A stretch of DNA of 64,000 nucleotides. Source: UBA2210 sp036825195. Lineage in GTDB: Bacteria; Desulfobacterota; Syntrophia; Syntrophales; UBA2210. Every line of letters begins with the position of its first letter. Position 1 is the stretch's first letter. A program made the position numbers and the translations under genes. Positions 1 through 6,909 of this stretch are shown in pieces. The notes under the pieces are model-generated. The model was given only the letters and a program-made list of their open reading frames with translations. It searched no databases and was not told where the DNA came from. The stretch lies in contig DAISYQ010000013.1 of NCBI GenBank assembly GCA_036825195.1, positions 4,746 to 68,745 of the forward strand, given 5' to 3'.

Positions 1-2
1 AG

Positions 3-434
3 ATGGTTCCGATAGCTTTGTTGCGAATGATCGCTGCTACGCGCTTTCGATACGGGGTTCGAAGCATCGCACACCTGATCGATCTTATCCCAAGCAGGAA
101 GATTAAGAAAAAAGTCTTATCTCTTAATCAGTTGGGGCTTCCCTTGGGTACACCAGCGGCGCTGAGGAAGAGCAGCTTAGCCTATCATGTCATAGACGAT
201 GAGAACCATGCTCACGGTATTGTCGACGCGTGGCAGAGCGCCTCAAAGCACTCAGGTTTGGTGCCCATCCACACTGCATTCAGAGGGAGAGAGTATGAAG
301 GCCGGGGTGATGCCGGCGACTTCTTCCTGAAAATGCGGCTGGCATTTGAATTGGAGCGCCTATCCGATGACACTCCCAGACCAATAAGAAAGAGTGGTAC
401 CACCAAGAAGACCCATAGCAAGAAGAAAGCCTAA
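3..434 (+). CDS. C-terminal part of an unrecognised cassette-borne protein
   Basis: The frame is open from the left edge, so the true start may lie outside the window; the first ATG is at 3. The 143 visible residues are basic and mostly helical, with a segment reading FRYGVRSIAHLIDLI and a Lys-rich tail (KKTHSKKKA). I do not recognise the family. The stop codon TAA lies inside the left core (GCCTAAC) of the attC-like site at 429-488, the usual arrangement for an integron gene cassette, so this is best read as the gene of the leftmost visible cassette. The reading frame is supported by its length and by the attC overlap; function is unknown. Confidence 0.55.
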   Translation: MVPIALLRMIAATRFRYGVRSIAHLIDLIPSRKIKKKVLSLNQLGLPLGTPAALRKSSLAYHVIDDENHAHGIVDAWQSASKHSGLVPIHTAFRGREYEGRGDAGDFFLKMRLAFELERLSDDTPRPIRKSGTTKKTHSKKKA

Positions 435-488
435 CAAGGCTAATACAACCGACGCAAAAAGCCGTGCGGCTGATTAGCAACGTTCGGC
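429..488 (+). other. attC-like integron recombination site
   Basis: A 60-bp imperfect palindrome. Outer cores are GCCTAAC (429-435) and GTTCGGC (482-488). Inside, CTAAT (440-444) pairs with ATTAG (473-477), and CAaCCG (446-451) pairs with CGGcTG (467-472) across a short variable loop. The AAC/GTT outer cores, short unpaired spacers and interrupted inner stem match the folded-strand architecture of integron attC sites. It sits between two same-strand genes, overlapping the stop of the first and ending 13 bp before the ecotin start. Confidence 0.75.
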
Positions 489-501
489 AAAAGGAGAAGA
501 G

Positions 502-978
502 ATGATGAAGATTTTTCTGATCACCGCCCTCGCGATGTTTACTGCGATACTACCCTTGCAAGCAGCGGGCAACATGAAAGCATTTCCGCCGGCCGAGGCG
601 GGCATTGTTCGCCATGTCTTGCAGTTGCCGCAGCAGAAGGAAGAAGCTGGATTCAAAATGGAACTGATCGTGGGCAAGACGGTTGAGGTCGACAAGGGCA
701 ACAGGTACTTCTTTGGCGGCAAGATCAAGGCAGAAACGATCAAGGTATGGGGCTTTACTCGGTACATTGTCTCCAAACTTGGGCCCATGGCGGGTACGCT
801 GGTGGCAATCGATCCGAACGCGCCAAAAGAGAGACGCTTCGTCCCGCTGGGGGGCGAACCCTACCTCATCCGCTATAACAGCCGCTTGCCCATCGTGATC
901 TACGCACGAGAAGGTGTTGAGGCCCGCTATCGGATATGGGCAGCTGATACTGAGGCAACCCCGATTCCTGAAGGCTGA
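502..978 (+). CDS. eco: Ecotin, periplasmic serine protease inhibitor
   Basis: A 158-aa protein with an N-terminal signal peptide (MMKIFLITALAMFTAILPLQAA). The rest follows the ecotin fold: the conserved strands around FKMELIVGKTVEVD and the C-terminal dimerisation strand region LIRYNSRLPIVIYAREGVEA, ending YRIWAA. Ecotin is a homodimer that blocks trypsin-fold proteases in the periplasm. By alignment with E. coli ecotin the P1 residue is probably Leu in GTLVA, where E. coli has Met. Both cysteines of the E. coli disulfide are absent (Lys and Ile replace them), so the reactive loop is not tethered. The Shine-Dalgarno AAGGAG (490-495) fits the ATG at 502, though a second ATG follows directly. 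It lies immediately after an attC-like site and is therefore probably a gene cassette. Identification is firm; target protease unknown. Confidence 0.92.
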   Translation: MMKIFLITALAMFTAILPLQAAGNMKAFPPAEAGIVRHVLQLPQQKEEAGFKMELIVGKTVEVDKGNRYFFGGKIKAETIKVWGFTRYIVSKLGPMAGTLVAIDPNAPKERRFVPLGGEPYLIRYNSRLPIVIYAREGVEARYRIWAADTEATPIPEG

Positions 979-999
979 GATCAAGCGTGGGGGAAATCG

Positions 1000-1245
1000 G
1001 GGGATACCATACTTATTCTCTTGACTTAACGTAACTTCAGCAAGAAGAAATTACAGAGATGCAAAGGCGCGAACATACAGGGCGACCACGTGGCCGCGTA
1101 AGTTTTGTCGAAAGTCTGGAGAGTTCGCTTGGTCGCTCTTTGAAACCAAAGAAGACGGGAAGAAAACCTAAGGATACAAACTAATAGGTAACAGTGTCCC
1201 CGGAATTTCCTAAAGGGAACGAAGAGTCCCGCAGATACATTGTAA
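1000..1245 (+). pseudogene. RAYT tail plus IntI tail remnant, copy 1
   Basis: Repeat copy 1 of 3. It opens with a CGGGGGATACCATACTT-like sequence. Frame 1035-1184 then encodes the C-terminus of a REP-associated tyrosine transposase: EITEMQRREHTGRPRG, then SFVESLESSLGRSLK and KKTGRKPK. The catalytic HUH domain is missing. Bases 1200-1245 resemble a degraded integron-integrase 3' end, which is better preserved in the other two copies. This stretch occupies most of the gene-free interval between ecotin and the glycosyltransferase; I see no intact gene in it. Confidence 0.65.
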
Positions 1246-1275
1246 AGTGTAAGGGATGGTGTATTACGGAGTTCT
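1231..1275 (+). other. intI-3' end / attI-like junction, copy 1
   Basis: Bases 1231-1270 nearly match 2521-2561 (the 3' end of an IntI-like reading frame and about 30 bp downstream). Identity stops at GTT (1271-1273), after which the sequences differ. Integron crossover happens inside a GTT triplet, so this looks like a fixed attI half followed by different cassettes. Inference from two copies only. Confidence 0.4.
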
Positions 1276-1466
1276 GTATAACACCCCCTCATAAATAATG
1301 AATAATTTGATTATCAATATATGATTAGATACTTAAGAACTGTTTTTTTGTAACAGCATAGGCGGTTTATACAGTTTCATTAACTGTATTTCGGTTTTAT
1401 AAGAAAACTGTCTATTTAATGTTAGGCTAATATTAGGAAGTCGAATGGCGGGAGAAATTTAAAAAA

Positions 1467-2225
1467 ATGATAGAGGAACCTGCTTTTAGGTTTTCGCTGA
1501 TTATCCCGGCTCATAATGAGCAGGACTATCTTCCCGCGTTGCTTGACACAGTGGATATCGCTCGACGTAATTATAATTGTGGCAGAAATGCAATTGAAGT
1601 AATTGTTACTGATAATGACTCTACCGACAAAACTTCAGAGATAGCCAGAACTCGTGGGTGTGTGCTTGTTCACGAAGAAAAACGCGTCATAGCGGCTGTA
1701 CGCAATGCCGGTGCAACTGTCGCCCGGGGAGATATCCTAATGTTTGTAGACGCCGACAGCCAAATCCATCCCAATACATTTAACGCAATTGATCATGCGA
1801 TGTTAAACAATAGAATCATAGCTGGTTCAACCGGTGTCCGTATGGAGCGTATGTCCTTTGGTATCGCGATGGCATATATGTTCATGGTACCTATGATATG
1901 GGTAACAGGCATGGACACGGGAGTTGTTTTTTGTTGGCGGAATGATTTTGAGGCCATAGGCGGGTACAATGAGCAAAAGCTGTTCGCTGAAGATGTTGAT
2001 TTCCTTTGGCGATTAAAAAGGTTGGGCAACACCCGTGGACAAAGATTGACAAGAGTAACTTCTACCAAGGCAGTAACATCCATGCGAAAATTTGATCAGT
2101 ATGGAGACTGGCATTATTTTACCCTGATCGCATATGCACTATATGCAATGTGTTTCTCATTCAAGCGCGTTGAGAACTTCGCAAAAAAATATTGGTATGA
2201 TGATCTGAATAGAGATAAAGATTAA
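1467..2225 (+). CDS. Family 2 glycosyltransferase
   Basis: 252 aa, GT-A fold glycosyltransferase transferring a sugar from a nucleotide donor; the acceptor cannot be told. Visible motifs: N-terminal FSLIIPAHNEQDYLP, the DNDST nucleotide-binding turn near residue 50, the metal-binding DADS near residue 92, and the acceptor-side GGYNE...EDVDFLWR near 170-182 carrying the likely catalytic acidic residue. A hydrophobic stretch (IAMAYMFMVPMIWV) may dip into the membrane. Base composition is clearly more AT-rich than the chromosomal genes to the right, in keeping with recent transfer. It follows the attI-like junction at 1271, so it may be a cassette gene. GGGAG lies about a dozen bases before the ATG. 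Confidence 0.85.
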   Translation: MIEEPAFRFSLIIPAHNEQDYLPALLDTVDIARRNYNCGRNAIEVIVTDNDSTDKTSEIARTRGCVLVHEEKRVIAAVRNAGATVARGDILMFVDADSQIHPNTFNAIDHAMLNNRIIAGSTGVRMERMSFGIAMAYMFMVPMIWVTGMDTGVVFCWRNDFEAIGGYNEQKLFAEDVDFLWRLKRLGNTRGQRLTRVTSTKAVTSMRKFDQYGDWHYFTLIAYALYAMCFSFKRVENFAKKYWYDDLNRDKD

Positions 2226-2304
2226 AAAGATCATGAATAAGTTCTATTGTCCAACCTTTGCATCAAGTCGGATTTGGCTAAAAAACAGCCAAACCGCTTA
2301 TGCA

Positions 2305-2535
2305 ACCCGTTATAAAACCTATATCAATCTAGGGATTGAAGAAAATGTAATCGGGGGACACCATACTTGTTTTCTTGACTTAACGTAACTTCAGCAAGAA
2401 GAAATTACAGAGATGCAAAGGCGTGAACATACAGGGCGACCACTTGGCAACGTAAGTTTTGTCGAAAGTCTGGAGAGTTCGTTTGTGTTTAATCAGGGTC
2501 CAAAGAAATTTAAGAACCCTGCAGATACATTGTAA
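2305..2535 (+). pseudogene. RAYT/IntI tail remnant, copy 2, with upstream repeat R2
   Basis: Repeat copy 2 of 3. It begins with a short repeat (R2, near 2310-2340, TATAAAACCTATATCAAT) shared with 4656 and 5972, then the CGGGGGACACCATACTT sequence. Frame 2389-2535 encodes the RAYT tail (EITEMQRREHTGRPLG, then SFVESLESS) fused in frame, by deletion, to the C-terminus of an integron integrase (NQGPKKFKNPADTL). Catalytic parts of both proteins are absent. No complete gene lies between 2226 and 2631. Confidence 0.65.
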
Positions 2536-2566
2536 AGTGTAAGGGGATGGTGTAGTACGTAGTTGT
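2521..2566 (+). other. intI-3' end / attI-like junction, copy 2
   Basis: Partner of the junction at 1231-1275. Near identity runs from GCAGATACATTGTAAAGTGT to the GTT at 2562-2564 and ends there. The next gene (GNAT at 2632) starts about 70 bp further on, as for a cassette inserted at this point. Confidence 0.4.
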
Positions 2567-2631
2567 TTCAGCTATGTTTGGCTTTTATACAGAAACTATA
2601 TAAACACTGTTATAACCTCAGGAAACTAATC

Positions 2632-3081
2632 ATGATTATCCGAAAAATCAAAGAAAGTGAACTAAATCAACTTATTGAACTATACTTTCATTATACCCAT
2701 GAAGATAATTTACCAACTTTAGCGCCTGATAAAATCCGAGAAATATGGAAGCAGATTGAATCAAATCCTTTGATAAATTACTTTGTCCTGGAAACTGAAA
2801 ACAAGATAGTAGCATCCTGTATTCTCTCAATTACTCCATCATTCATAAGAGGTGGCGATGGTTATGGGTTAATTGAACATGTTGTAACGCATACTGATTA
2901 TCGACAAAGAGGATTTGGGAAAGCAATTGTTAAATTTTCTTTGGATTATGCGTGGAATAATGGATGTACGGAGGTTATGCTGTTATCGGGATCTCATCTC
3001 AAGAGAGCACATGCTATGTATGAAAAATTAGGGTTTGATAAATTTCGAAAAACTGGGTTTATTATGTATAAGCCCAGATAA
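2632..3081 (+). CDS. GNAT family N-acetyltransferase
   Basis: 149 aa from the ATG at 2632, chosen because CAGGAA lies a few bases upstream; the frame extends 23 codons further upstream without a better start. The acetyl-CoA signature is clear: GLIEHVVTHTDYRQRGFGKAIV (beta-4 plus the RQRGFG pyrophosphate loop), followed by VMLLSGSHLKRAHAMYEKLG and a final strand FIMYKP. The substrate is unknown; small stand-alone GNATs may acetylate amines, peptides or drugs. The gene is AT-rich and lies just after the second attI-like junction, so it is likely cassette-borne. Confidence 0.85.
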   Translation: MIIRKIKESELNQLIELYFHYTHEDNLPTLAPDKIREIWKQIESNPLINYFVLETENKIVASCILSITPSFIRGGDGYGLIEHVVTHTDYRQRGFGKAIVKFSLDYAWNNGCTEVMLLSGSHLKRAHAMYEKLGFDKFRKTGFIMYKPR

Positions 3082-3263
3082 TTGTATATGTGAATTAATT
3101 AAAAATGTTATAAAAAAAGCCTCCACCCGGGCGCAATCGCCACTCGATGAGTGGAAGTACAATGTTTACGGCAAATTCATCATTTTACAAAAATCATCGT
3201 AGCGCCTGATGCCGGTATTAAGCACGCGATCACATGGACTGATACATGCTTCGAAGGAATGGT

Positions 3264-3986
3264 ATGGTATCGAAACCAGATAATCAAAAGGCAGCTCAAA
3301 CAGCGTCTCCTCGCCATTGGATCGGTGTAGTTGTGGTGTATCTTTCCATCCCACTGGTTCTATTGGTATGCGGAGGGGATTTCGGTTGGTGGCAGGCGTG
3401 GGTCTATTCTCTGCTGATCGTTGCCGCCGGCATAGGGGGGCGCATTTTGGCGGAACGGCGGCATCCGGGGTTGATGGCCGAACGACAAAACATTGAGAAG
3501 ATCCAACAAAGTGCGAAAGCTTGGGACAAAGTGCTTGCTCCGCTGATGGCGCTGGGTTTAGTGTTCCCATTGGTTATTGTGGCAGGGCTCGATCACCGCC
3601 GTGGCTGGTCCCCCGTATTTCCGCTATGGCTCATTGTGCTCGGCTTCATCTTGATCACGCTAGGATACGCTTTCTCTTCGTGGGCATTGGCAGAGAACCG
3701 CTTTTTTTCCAGCGTGGTGCGTATTCAGACGGATCGAGGGCATGTGGTGTGTGACAGTGGCCCATATCGGATTGTTCGGCATCCGGGCTATGCTGGAAAT
3801 ATTCTGCCACTGCTGGGTATTGTGCTGGCCTTAGACTCGGTGTGGACACTCATTCCGGCGACCGTGGCGTTGATCATCACGGTGATCAGAACCGCGCTGG
3901 AAGACCAGACTCTACAGGAAGAGTTGCCAGGGTATCAGGAATATACGCGGCGCGTGCACTATCGGTTGATTCCGGGGATTTACTGA
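3264..3986 (+). CDS. Isoprenylcysteine carboxyl methyltransferase-like membrane protein
   Basis: 240 aa from the ATG at 3264, which has AAGGA six bases upstream; an in-frame ATG at 3246 is an alternative. It has four or five transmembrane helices (roughly residues 20-45, 50-65, 95-115, 120-140, 185-205). The ICMT/PEMT SAM-binding signature is present: GPYRIVRHPGYAG near residue 168, then ALEDQTLQEELPGYQEYTRR near the C-terminus, ending YRLIPGIY. These enzymes methylate hydrophobic or lipid-linked substrates at the membrane; the bacterial substrate is usually unknown. GC content is higher than in the preceding GNAT, which fits separate cassette origins. Confidence 0.85.
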   Translation: MVSKPDNQKAAQTASPRHWIGVVVVYLSIPLVLLVCGGDFGWWQAWVYSLLIVAAGIGGRILAERRHPGLMAERQNIEKIQQSAKAWDKVLAPLMALGLVFPLVIVAGLDHRRGWSPVFPLWLIVLGFILITLGYAFSSWALAENRFFSSVVRIQTDRGHVVCDSGPYRIVRHPGYAGNILPLLGIVLALDSVWTLIPATVALIITVIRTALEDQTLQEELPGYQEYTRRVHYRLIPGIY

Positions 3987-4063
3987 AGGGGCTCATCTGT
4001 GCGATTTGATGGGGCGGGTAGGAAGGGTTCGTTTTCAGAATGTGCAAGAGAGCGTGTAAGAGC

Positions 4064-4188
4064 GCCCGACAATTCGCTCAAGCACAAAGCTCAAACTTGG
4101 GCTTTGCTTAATCGGCTTCGGCCATCTCAATTATAACCCGAATTTACTTTAACCTCGGCTAGGCGCGCGTCTTAGCTTTACGTTCTGC
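4064..4188 (+). other. Possible long attC-like site
   Basis: Between the ICMT-like gene and the next GNAT. GCCCGAC (4064-4070) and GTTCTGC (4182-4188) could be outer cores. Inside, AAGCACAAAGC (4080-4090) pairs with GCTTTGCTT (4101-4109) around a short loop, with one bulged base. At 125 bp it would be a long attC. Much weaker than the sites at 429 and 5140. Confidence 0.3.
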
Positions 4189-4203
4189 TCATAAATGGTG
4201 AAT

Positions 4204-4623
4204 ATGGAAATTAGACCATTTGATCCAAATGATGAGGAATCTGTGATCCGACTGTGGACCGCTTGTGGTCTGGTCGTTCCCTGGAATAATCCTCATCGTG
4301 ATATTCAGCGCAAGCTTAAAATTCAACCGGATATGTTCCTTGTCGCATGTTCCGACGGCCAGGTCATTGCCACGGTCATGGCTGGGTACGATGGCCATCG
4401 CGGTTGGATCAATTATCTTGCTGTTCATCCACAACACCGGCACTCTGGGATTGGCAAACTGATGATGGACGAAGCCGAAAGTCGGCTTCGATCTGCTGGC
4501 TGCCCAAAGATTAACCTGCAGGTGCGCGGCACAAATGCTTCGGCGATCCGGTTTTACGAGAGAATTGGTTTCAAGAAAGACGATGTCGTGAGCCTCGGAA
4601 AACGTCTGGAACCGGATAATTGA
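4204..4623 (+). CDS. ypeA: YpeA-like GNAT acetyltransferase
   Basis: 139 aa from the ATG at 4204 (an ATG at 4195 is also in frame). The whole protein aligns by eye with E. coli YpeA: start MEIRPF, LWTACGLVVPWNNPHRDI, the long conserved block ATVMAGYDGHRGWINYLAV, the acetyl-CoA loop QHRHSGIGKLMM, GCPKINLQVRGTNA and the end SLGKRL. YpeA is an acetyltransferase of unsettled substrate. The gene follows a possible attC at 4064-4188, and a RAYT/IntI remnant follows it, so a cassette origin is likely. Confidence 0.85.
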   Translation: MEIRPFDPNDEESVIRLWTACGLVVPWNNPHRDIQRKLKIQPDMFLVACSDGQVIATVMAGYDGHRGWINYLAVHPQHRHSGIGKLMMDEAESRLRSAGCPKINLQVRGTNASAIRFYERIGFKKDDVVSLGKRLEPDN

Positions 4624-4655
4624 GCAGAACATGCGTGTGTAAGAGACACGCGGCG

Positions 4656-5036
4656 TTATAAAACCTATATCAATCCAGGATTGAAGAAATTAAAGAATGA
4701 AATCGAAAATCCAAAACCGGTTATCGCATCCCATAGTTTCTGGGAAATCGGGGGAAACCATACTTATTTTCTTGACTTAACGTAACTTCAGCAAGAAGAA
4801 ATTATAGAGATGCAAAGGTACGAACATACAGGACGACCACTTGGCAGCGTAGGTTTTGTCGAAAATCTTGAGAGTTCACTCGGTCGCCCTTTGAAACCGA
4901 AAAAGGCGGTAAGGAAACCTAATGTGGGTACGATATCAGAACGATTCAAGAACTGCTCGGGCATAAAGACATAAAAACCACGATGATCGACACCCATGTG
5001 CTTAATCAGGGTCCAAAGGGATTTAAGAGCCTTTAA
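4656..5036 (+). pseudogene. RAYT tail plus IntI C-terminal fragment, copy 3
   Basis: Repeat copy 3 of 3 and the most informative. Repeat R2 (4656-4740) is followed by the ACCATACTT sequence and the RAYT tail from 4786 (EHTGRPLG, then VENLESSLGRPLKPKK). In another frame, 4923-5036 encodes the C-terminal box of an integron-type tyrosine recombinase: GYDIRTIQELLGHKD, then KTTMIDTHVLNQGPKGF and a stop. In intact integrases this reads TTMIYTHVL and the Tyr is the DNA-cleaving nucleophile; here it is Asp. The fragment is too short and mutated to be active. Bases 5037-5139 hold nothing recognisable. Confidence 0.7.
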
Positions 5037-5139
5037 TAATTTTAGTCAATGGACTATCCCTGGTTTAAAACCTGAACATACAAAAGCAATAGATATAGTT
5101 AGACGAAAAGTTGTAGGATAGTATCTTGTTTATTATTAC

Positions 5140-5198
5140 TCACAACATCAGTTTCAACAAGGACGGGCTGCGCCCGCCTGTTAAACTGCGCGTTAGAT
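5140..5198 (+). other. attC-like integron recombination site
   Basis: A clear attC-like fold. AAC (5144-5146) and GTT (5192-5194, in GTTAGAT) are the outer cores. CAGTTT (5149-5154) pairs with AAACTG (5183-5188). Within it AAC, AGG and CGGGC pair with GTT, CCT and GCCCG around a TGC loop, leaving two unpaired adenines on one side. Extrahelical bases on one arm are a hallmark of attC sites read by integron integrases. It precedes the ankyrin gene. Confidence 0.7.
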
Positions 5199-5270
5199 TT
5201 CTTCGTACGGCAAAGGATCATCTTTTATATTCATGTTTCAAAAATATTAAAAACAATCTATTGTGAACCT

Positions 5271-5370
5271 TTATTGTCAAATTATGCTTCAGTATATCAT
5301 TTTACAGAAAGAGGTTTCGCTTATTGTCAAATTATGCTTCAGTATATCATTTTACAGAAAGAGGTTTCGC
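5271..5370 (+). repeat. Perfect 50-bp tandem duplication
   Basis: 5271-5320 and 5321-5370 are identical, beginning TTATTGTCAAATTATGCTTC and ending AAAGAGGTTTCGC. The second copy supplies the ribosome binding site (AGAGG) of the ankyrin gene at 5372; the first copy is the same leader one unit further upstream. The identity implies a recent duplication of the gene's promoter-proximal or leader sequence. Confidence 0.95.
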
Positions 5371-5371
5371 T

Positions 5372-5833
5372 ATGTTGAATCTAAAAAAAATTGCTCTTTT
5401 CGCCTTTATTATCTTAGGTATAAATATTAGTGCATATTGTGCAGATTTAGAATCAGCTGCGTATAATGGCGATAAGCAGAAAGTAATCCAAATATTAAAA
5501 ACAAAGCCAGATATAAATCATCGAGATAGTTTTGGTGGAACTGCGTTGCATGGCGCGATGTTCCAAAAAGACTTATCGATAATTGAGATGTTGCTAGATT
5601 ATGGTTTTGATCCAAATGCTAAAGGTATAAGGAATGGTTATACACCTCTGCATGATGCAGTATGGGCAACAAATATAGACGCTGTAAAACTCCTCTTAAG
5701 ACGAGGAGCAAAACCAGACATAAAAAATAATGATGGATTAACGGCTTATAGCTTTGCTAAAAATAATGGGAAAAACGAAATAGCCAAATATATAAAAGAA
5801 TATTCGGAAAAAAAGAATTTGAGCTATGAATAA
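5372..5833 (+). CDS. Secreted ankyrin-repeat protein
   Basis: 153 aa from the ATG at 5372, chosen over an upstream TTG because AAGAGG lies seven bases before it. A signal peptide (KKIALFAFIILGINISAYC) is followed by three to four ankyrin repeats: LESAAYNGDKQKVIQILK, then GGTALHGAMFQKDLSIIEML, GYTPLHDAVWATNIDAVKLL and DGLTAYSFAKNNGKNEIAKY. It probably acts in the periplasm as a protein-binding module; partner unknown. The composition is very AT-rich. It lies between an attC at 5140 and a weak candidate at 5852, so it looks like the last visible cassette. Confidence 0.85.
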   Translation: MLNLKKIALFAFIILGINISAYCADLESAAYNGDKQKVIQILKTKPDINHRDSFGGTALHGAMFQKDLSIIEMLLDYGFDPNAKGIRNGYTPLHDAVWATNIDAVKLLLRRGAKPDIKNNDGLTAYSFAKNNGKNEIAKYIKEYSEKKNLSYE

Positions 5834-5851
5834 GGTCAAAGGTTGAAATCC

Positions 5852-5898
5852 AACATCTCATCAAGTGGGATGCTTCCCGTCCTTTGCGGTAGATTGTT
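5852..5898 (+). other. Weak attC-like hairpin
   Basis: Just after the ankyrin gene, AACATCT (5852-5858) faces AGATtGTT (5891-5898), with GGGA/TCCC at the apex. The arms are unequal, so this may be a degenerate attC or chance. It is listed because the position is where a cassette's attC should be. Confidence 0.25.
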
Positions 5899-5971
5899 TG
5901 TGCGATTGAGGTTTAATTGATTTGCTAATAGAGTCTGTATCGCGGGTTGTGCGGTTGAACGTATCATTAAA

Positions 5972-6059
5972 AAACCTATATCAATCCGGGATTGAAGAAA
6001 TTGAAGAATGAAATCGAAAATTCAAAACCGGTTGTCGCTTCTCGTAGCTTCCAGCCGGC
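5972..6059 (+). repeat. Repeat R2, copy 3
   Basis: AACCTATATCAATCC..GGATTGAAGAAATT and about 45 bp beyond match 4658-4730 closely, and the first 30 bp also match 2315-2345. In the two upstream copies R2 leads into the RAYT tail; here it does not. In one frame the copies at 4656 and 5972 both read YINPGLKKLKNEIEN, so R2 may be the relic of a coding sequence. Bases 6060-6132 contain nothing recognised. Confidence 0.6.
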
Positions 6060-6132
6060 AGGAACGGCAGCCGGTTCACGCCTCTGTAACCTGTCCGAAC
6101 AGAAAAAATATAGATCATATAAAAGACAATCT

Positions 6133-6247
6133 TTGAACTGAACAGTGAGCGCATTCCCCGCTGCTTGCGGCGGGGTTAGCGAGTGAATAAAGATACATTT
6201 TCCTTAACAGTCGGAGATCCCCCGTAACTTGTTGCGGGGAGCTTCAA
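6133..6247 (+). repeat. REP-like double-palindrome element, copy A
   Basis: About 115 bp, matched closely by 60913-61027. It contains two GC palindromes: CCCCGCTGCTTGCGGCGGGG (6156-6175) and CCCCGTAACTTGTTGCGGGG (6220-6239), joined by a conserved AT-rich middle (GAGTGAATAAA, then TTTTCCTTAACAGTC). Paired GC-rich hairpins of this type are what RAYT proteins act on, and three RAYT tails lie a few kb to the left. It ends 14 bp before the TPM gene start, so it lies in that gene's leader. Confidence 0.75.
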
Positions 6248-6261
6248 TACGAGGATTTTGC

Positions 6262-6909
6262 ATGAAACTAACATTATCAGATGATGATCGCAGCAGCCTG
6301 GATACACGCATCGCTGAGACGGAAAAGCGCACCCGAACCCAGATCGTTCTGACAGTCATCCAGCGCAGTGACACGTACGCAGAACTGCCATGGAAAGCTT
6401 TCGCGCTGGGCGCGTCCGTCGCCGGATTGGTCCTTCTTCTGTTGGATTGGTGGTTGTACGACTGGTATCCGCATGTGACAGCGCTGATAACGGTGGTGGG
6501 CATGCTGGCATGTGGCGCCCTGTTTGCATTGCTGACCGTCCTGATTCCGCGTTTTGCGAAATGCTTCTTATCCGACCATCGCGCTGAATTGGAAGTGGAG
6601 CAGTATGCAAAATCGTTATTCCTGGACCGTGAGCTGTTTGCCACTCAAAAAAGGACAGGTATTCTGTTTCTGGTCAGTGTATTTGAGCGCCGCGTTGTTA
6701 TTCTGCCGGACAGGGGCCTGGATGAGCGTTTAAAGGAAGAAGATGTACGCAACATGATCGCGGCAATGATGCCGTCTCTGAGACGCAGCCAAATCCGACA
6801 GGCATTCGATGCCGGTTTGGACCACCTGTCCCACATATTGGCAACCTCCGAGCCGGACGCCGGTGATGATGAACTGCCCAACGAAATTATCGAGGAGGAA
6901 GGAATATGA
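6262..6909 (+). CDS. TPM-domain integral membrane protein
   Basis: 215 aa from the ATG at 6262 (GAGG nine bases upstream). The N-terminal quarter begins a TPM-like alpha/beta domain (SLDTRIAETEKRTRTQIVLTV). Two membrane helices follow (roughly residues 48-68 and 76-96), then the second half of the domain (TGILFLVSVFERRVVILPDRGLDE) and a helical region to the C-terminus. TPM (Psb32/YgcG) proteins are envelope proteins linked to membrane or photosystem repair in other organisms; the biochemical role in bacteria is unclear. It overlaps the next TPM gene by four bases (ATGA), so the two are translationally coupled. The usual companion LemA is not in this window. Confidence 0.85.
   Translation: MKLTLSDDDRSSLDTRIAETEKRTRTQIVLTVIQRSDTYAELPWKAFALGASVAGLVLLLLDWWLYDWYPHVTALITVVGMLACGALFALLTVLIPRFAKCFLSDHRAELEVEQYAKSLFLDRELFATQKRTGILFLVSVFERRVVILPDRGLDERLKEEDVRNMIAAMMPSLRRSQIRQAFDAGLDHLSHILATSEPDAGDDELPNEIIEEEGI

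Noticed and set aside
2234..2386. A 51-codon plus-strand frame starting MNKFYCPTF
   Set aside because: It runs through repeat R2 and the RAYT-associated sequence, has no clear ribosome site, and has no recognisable product.
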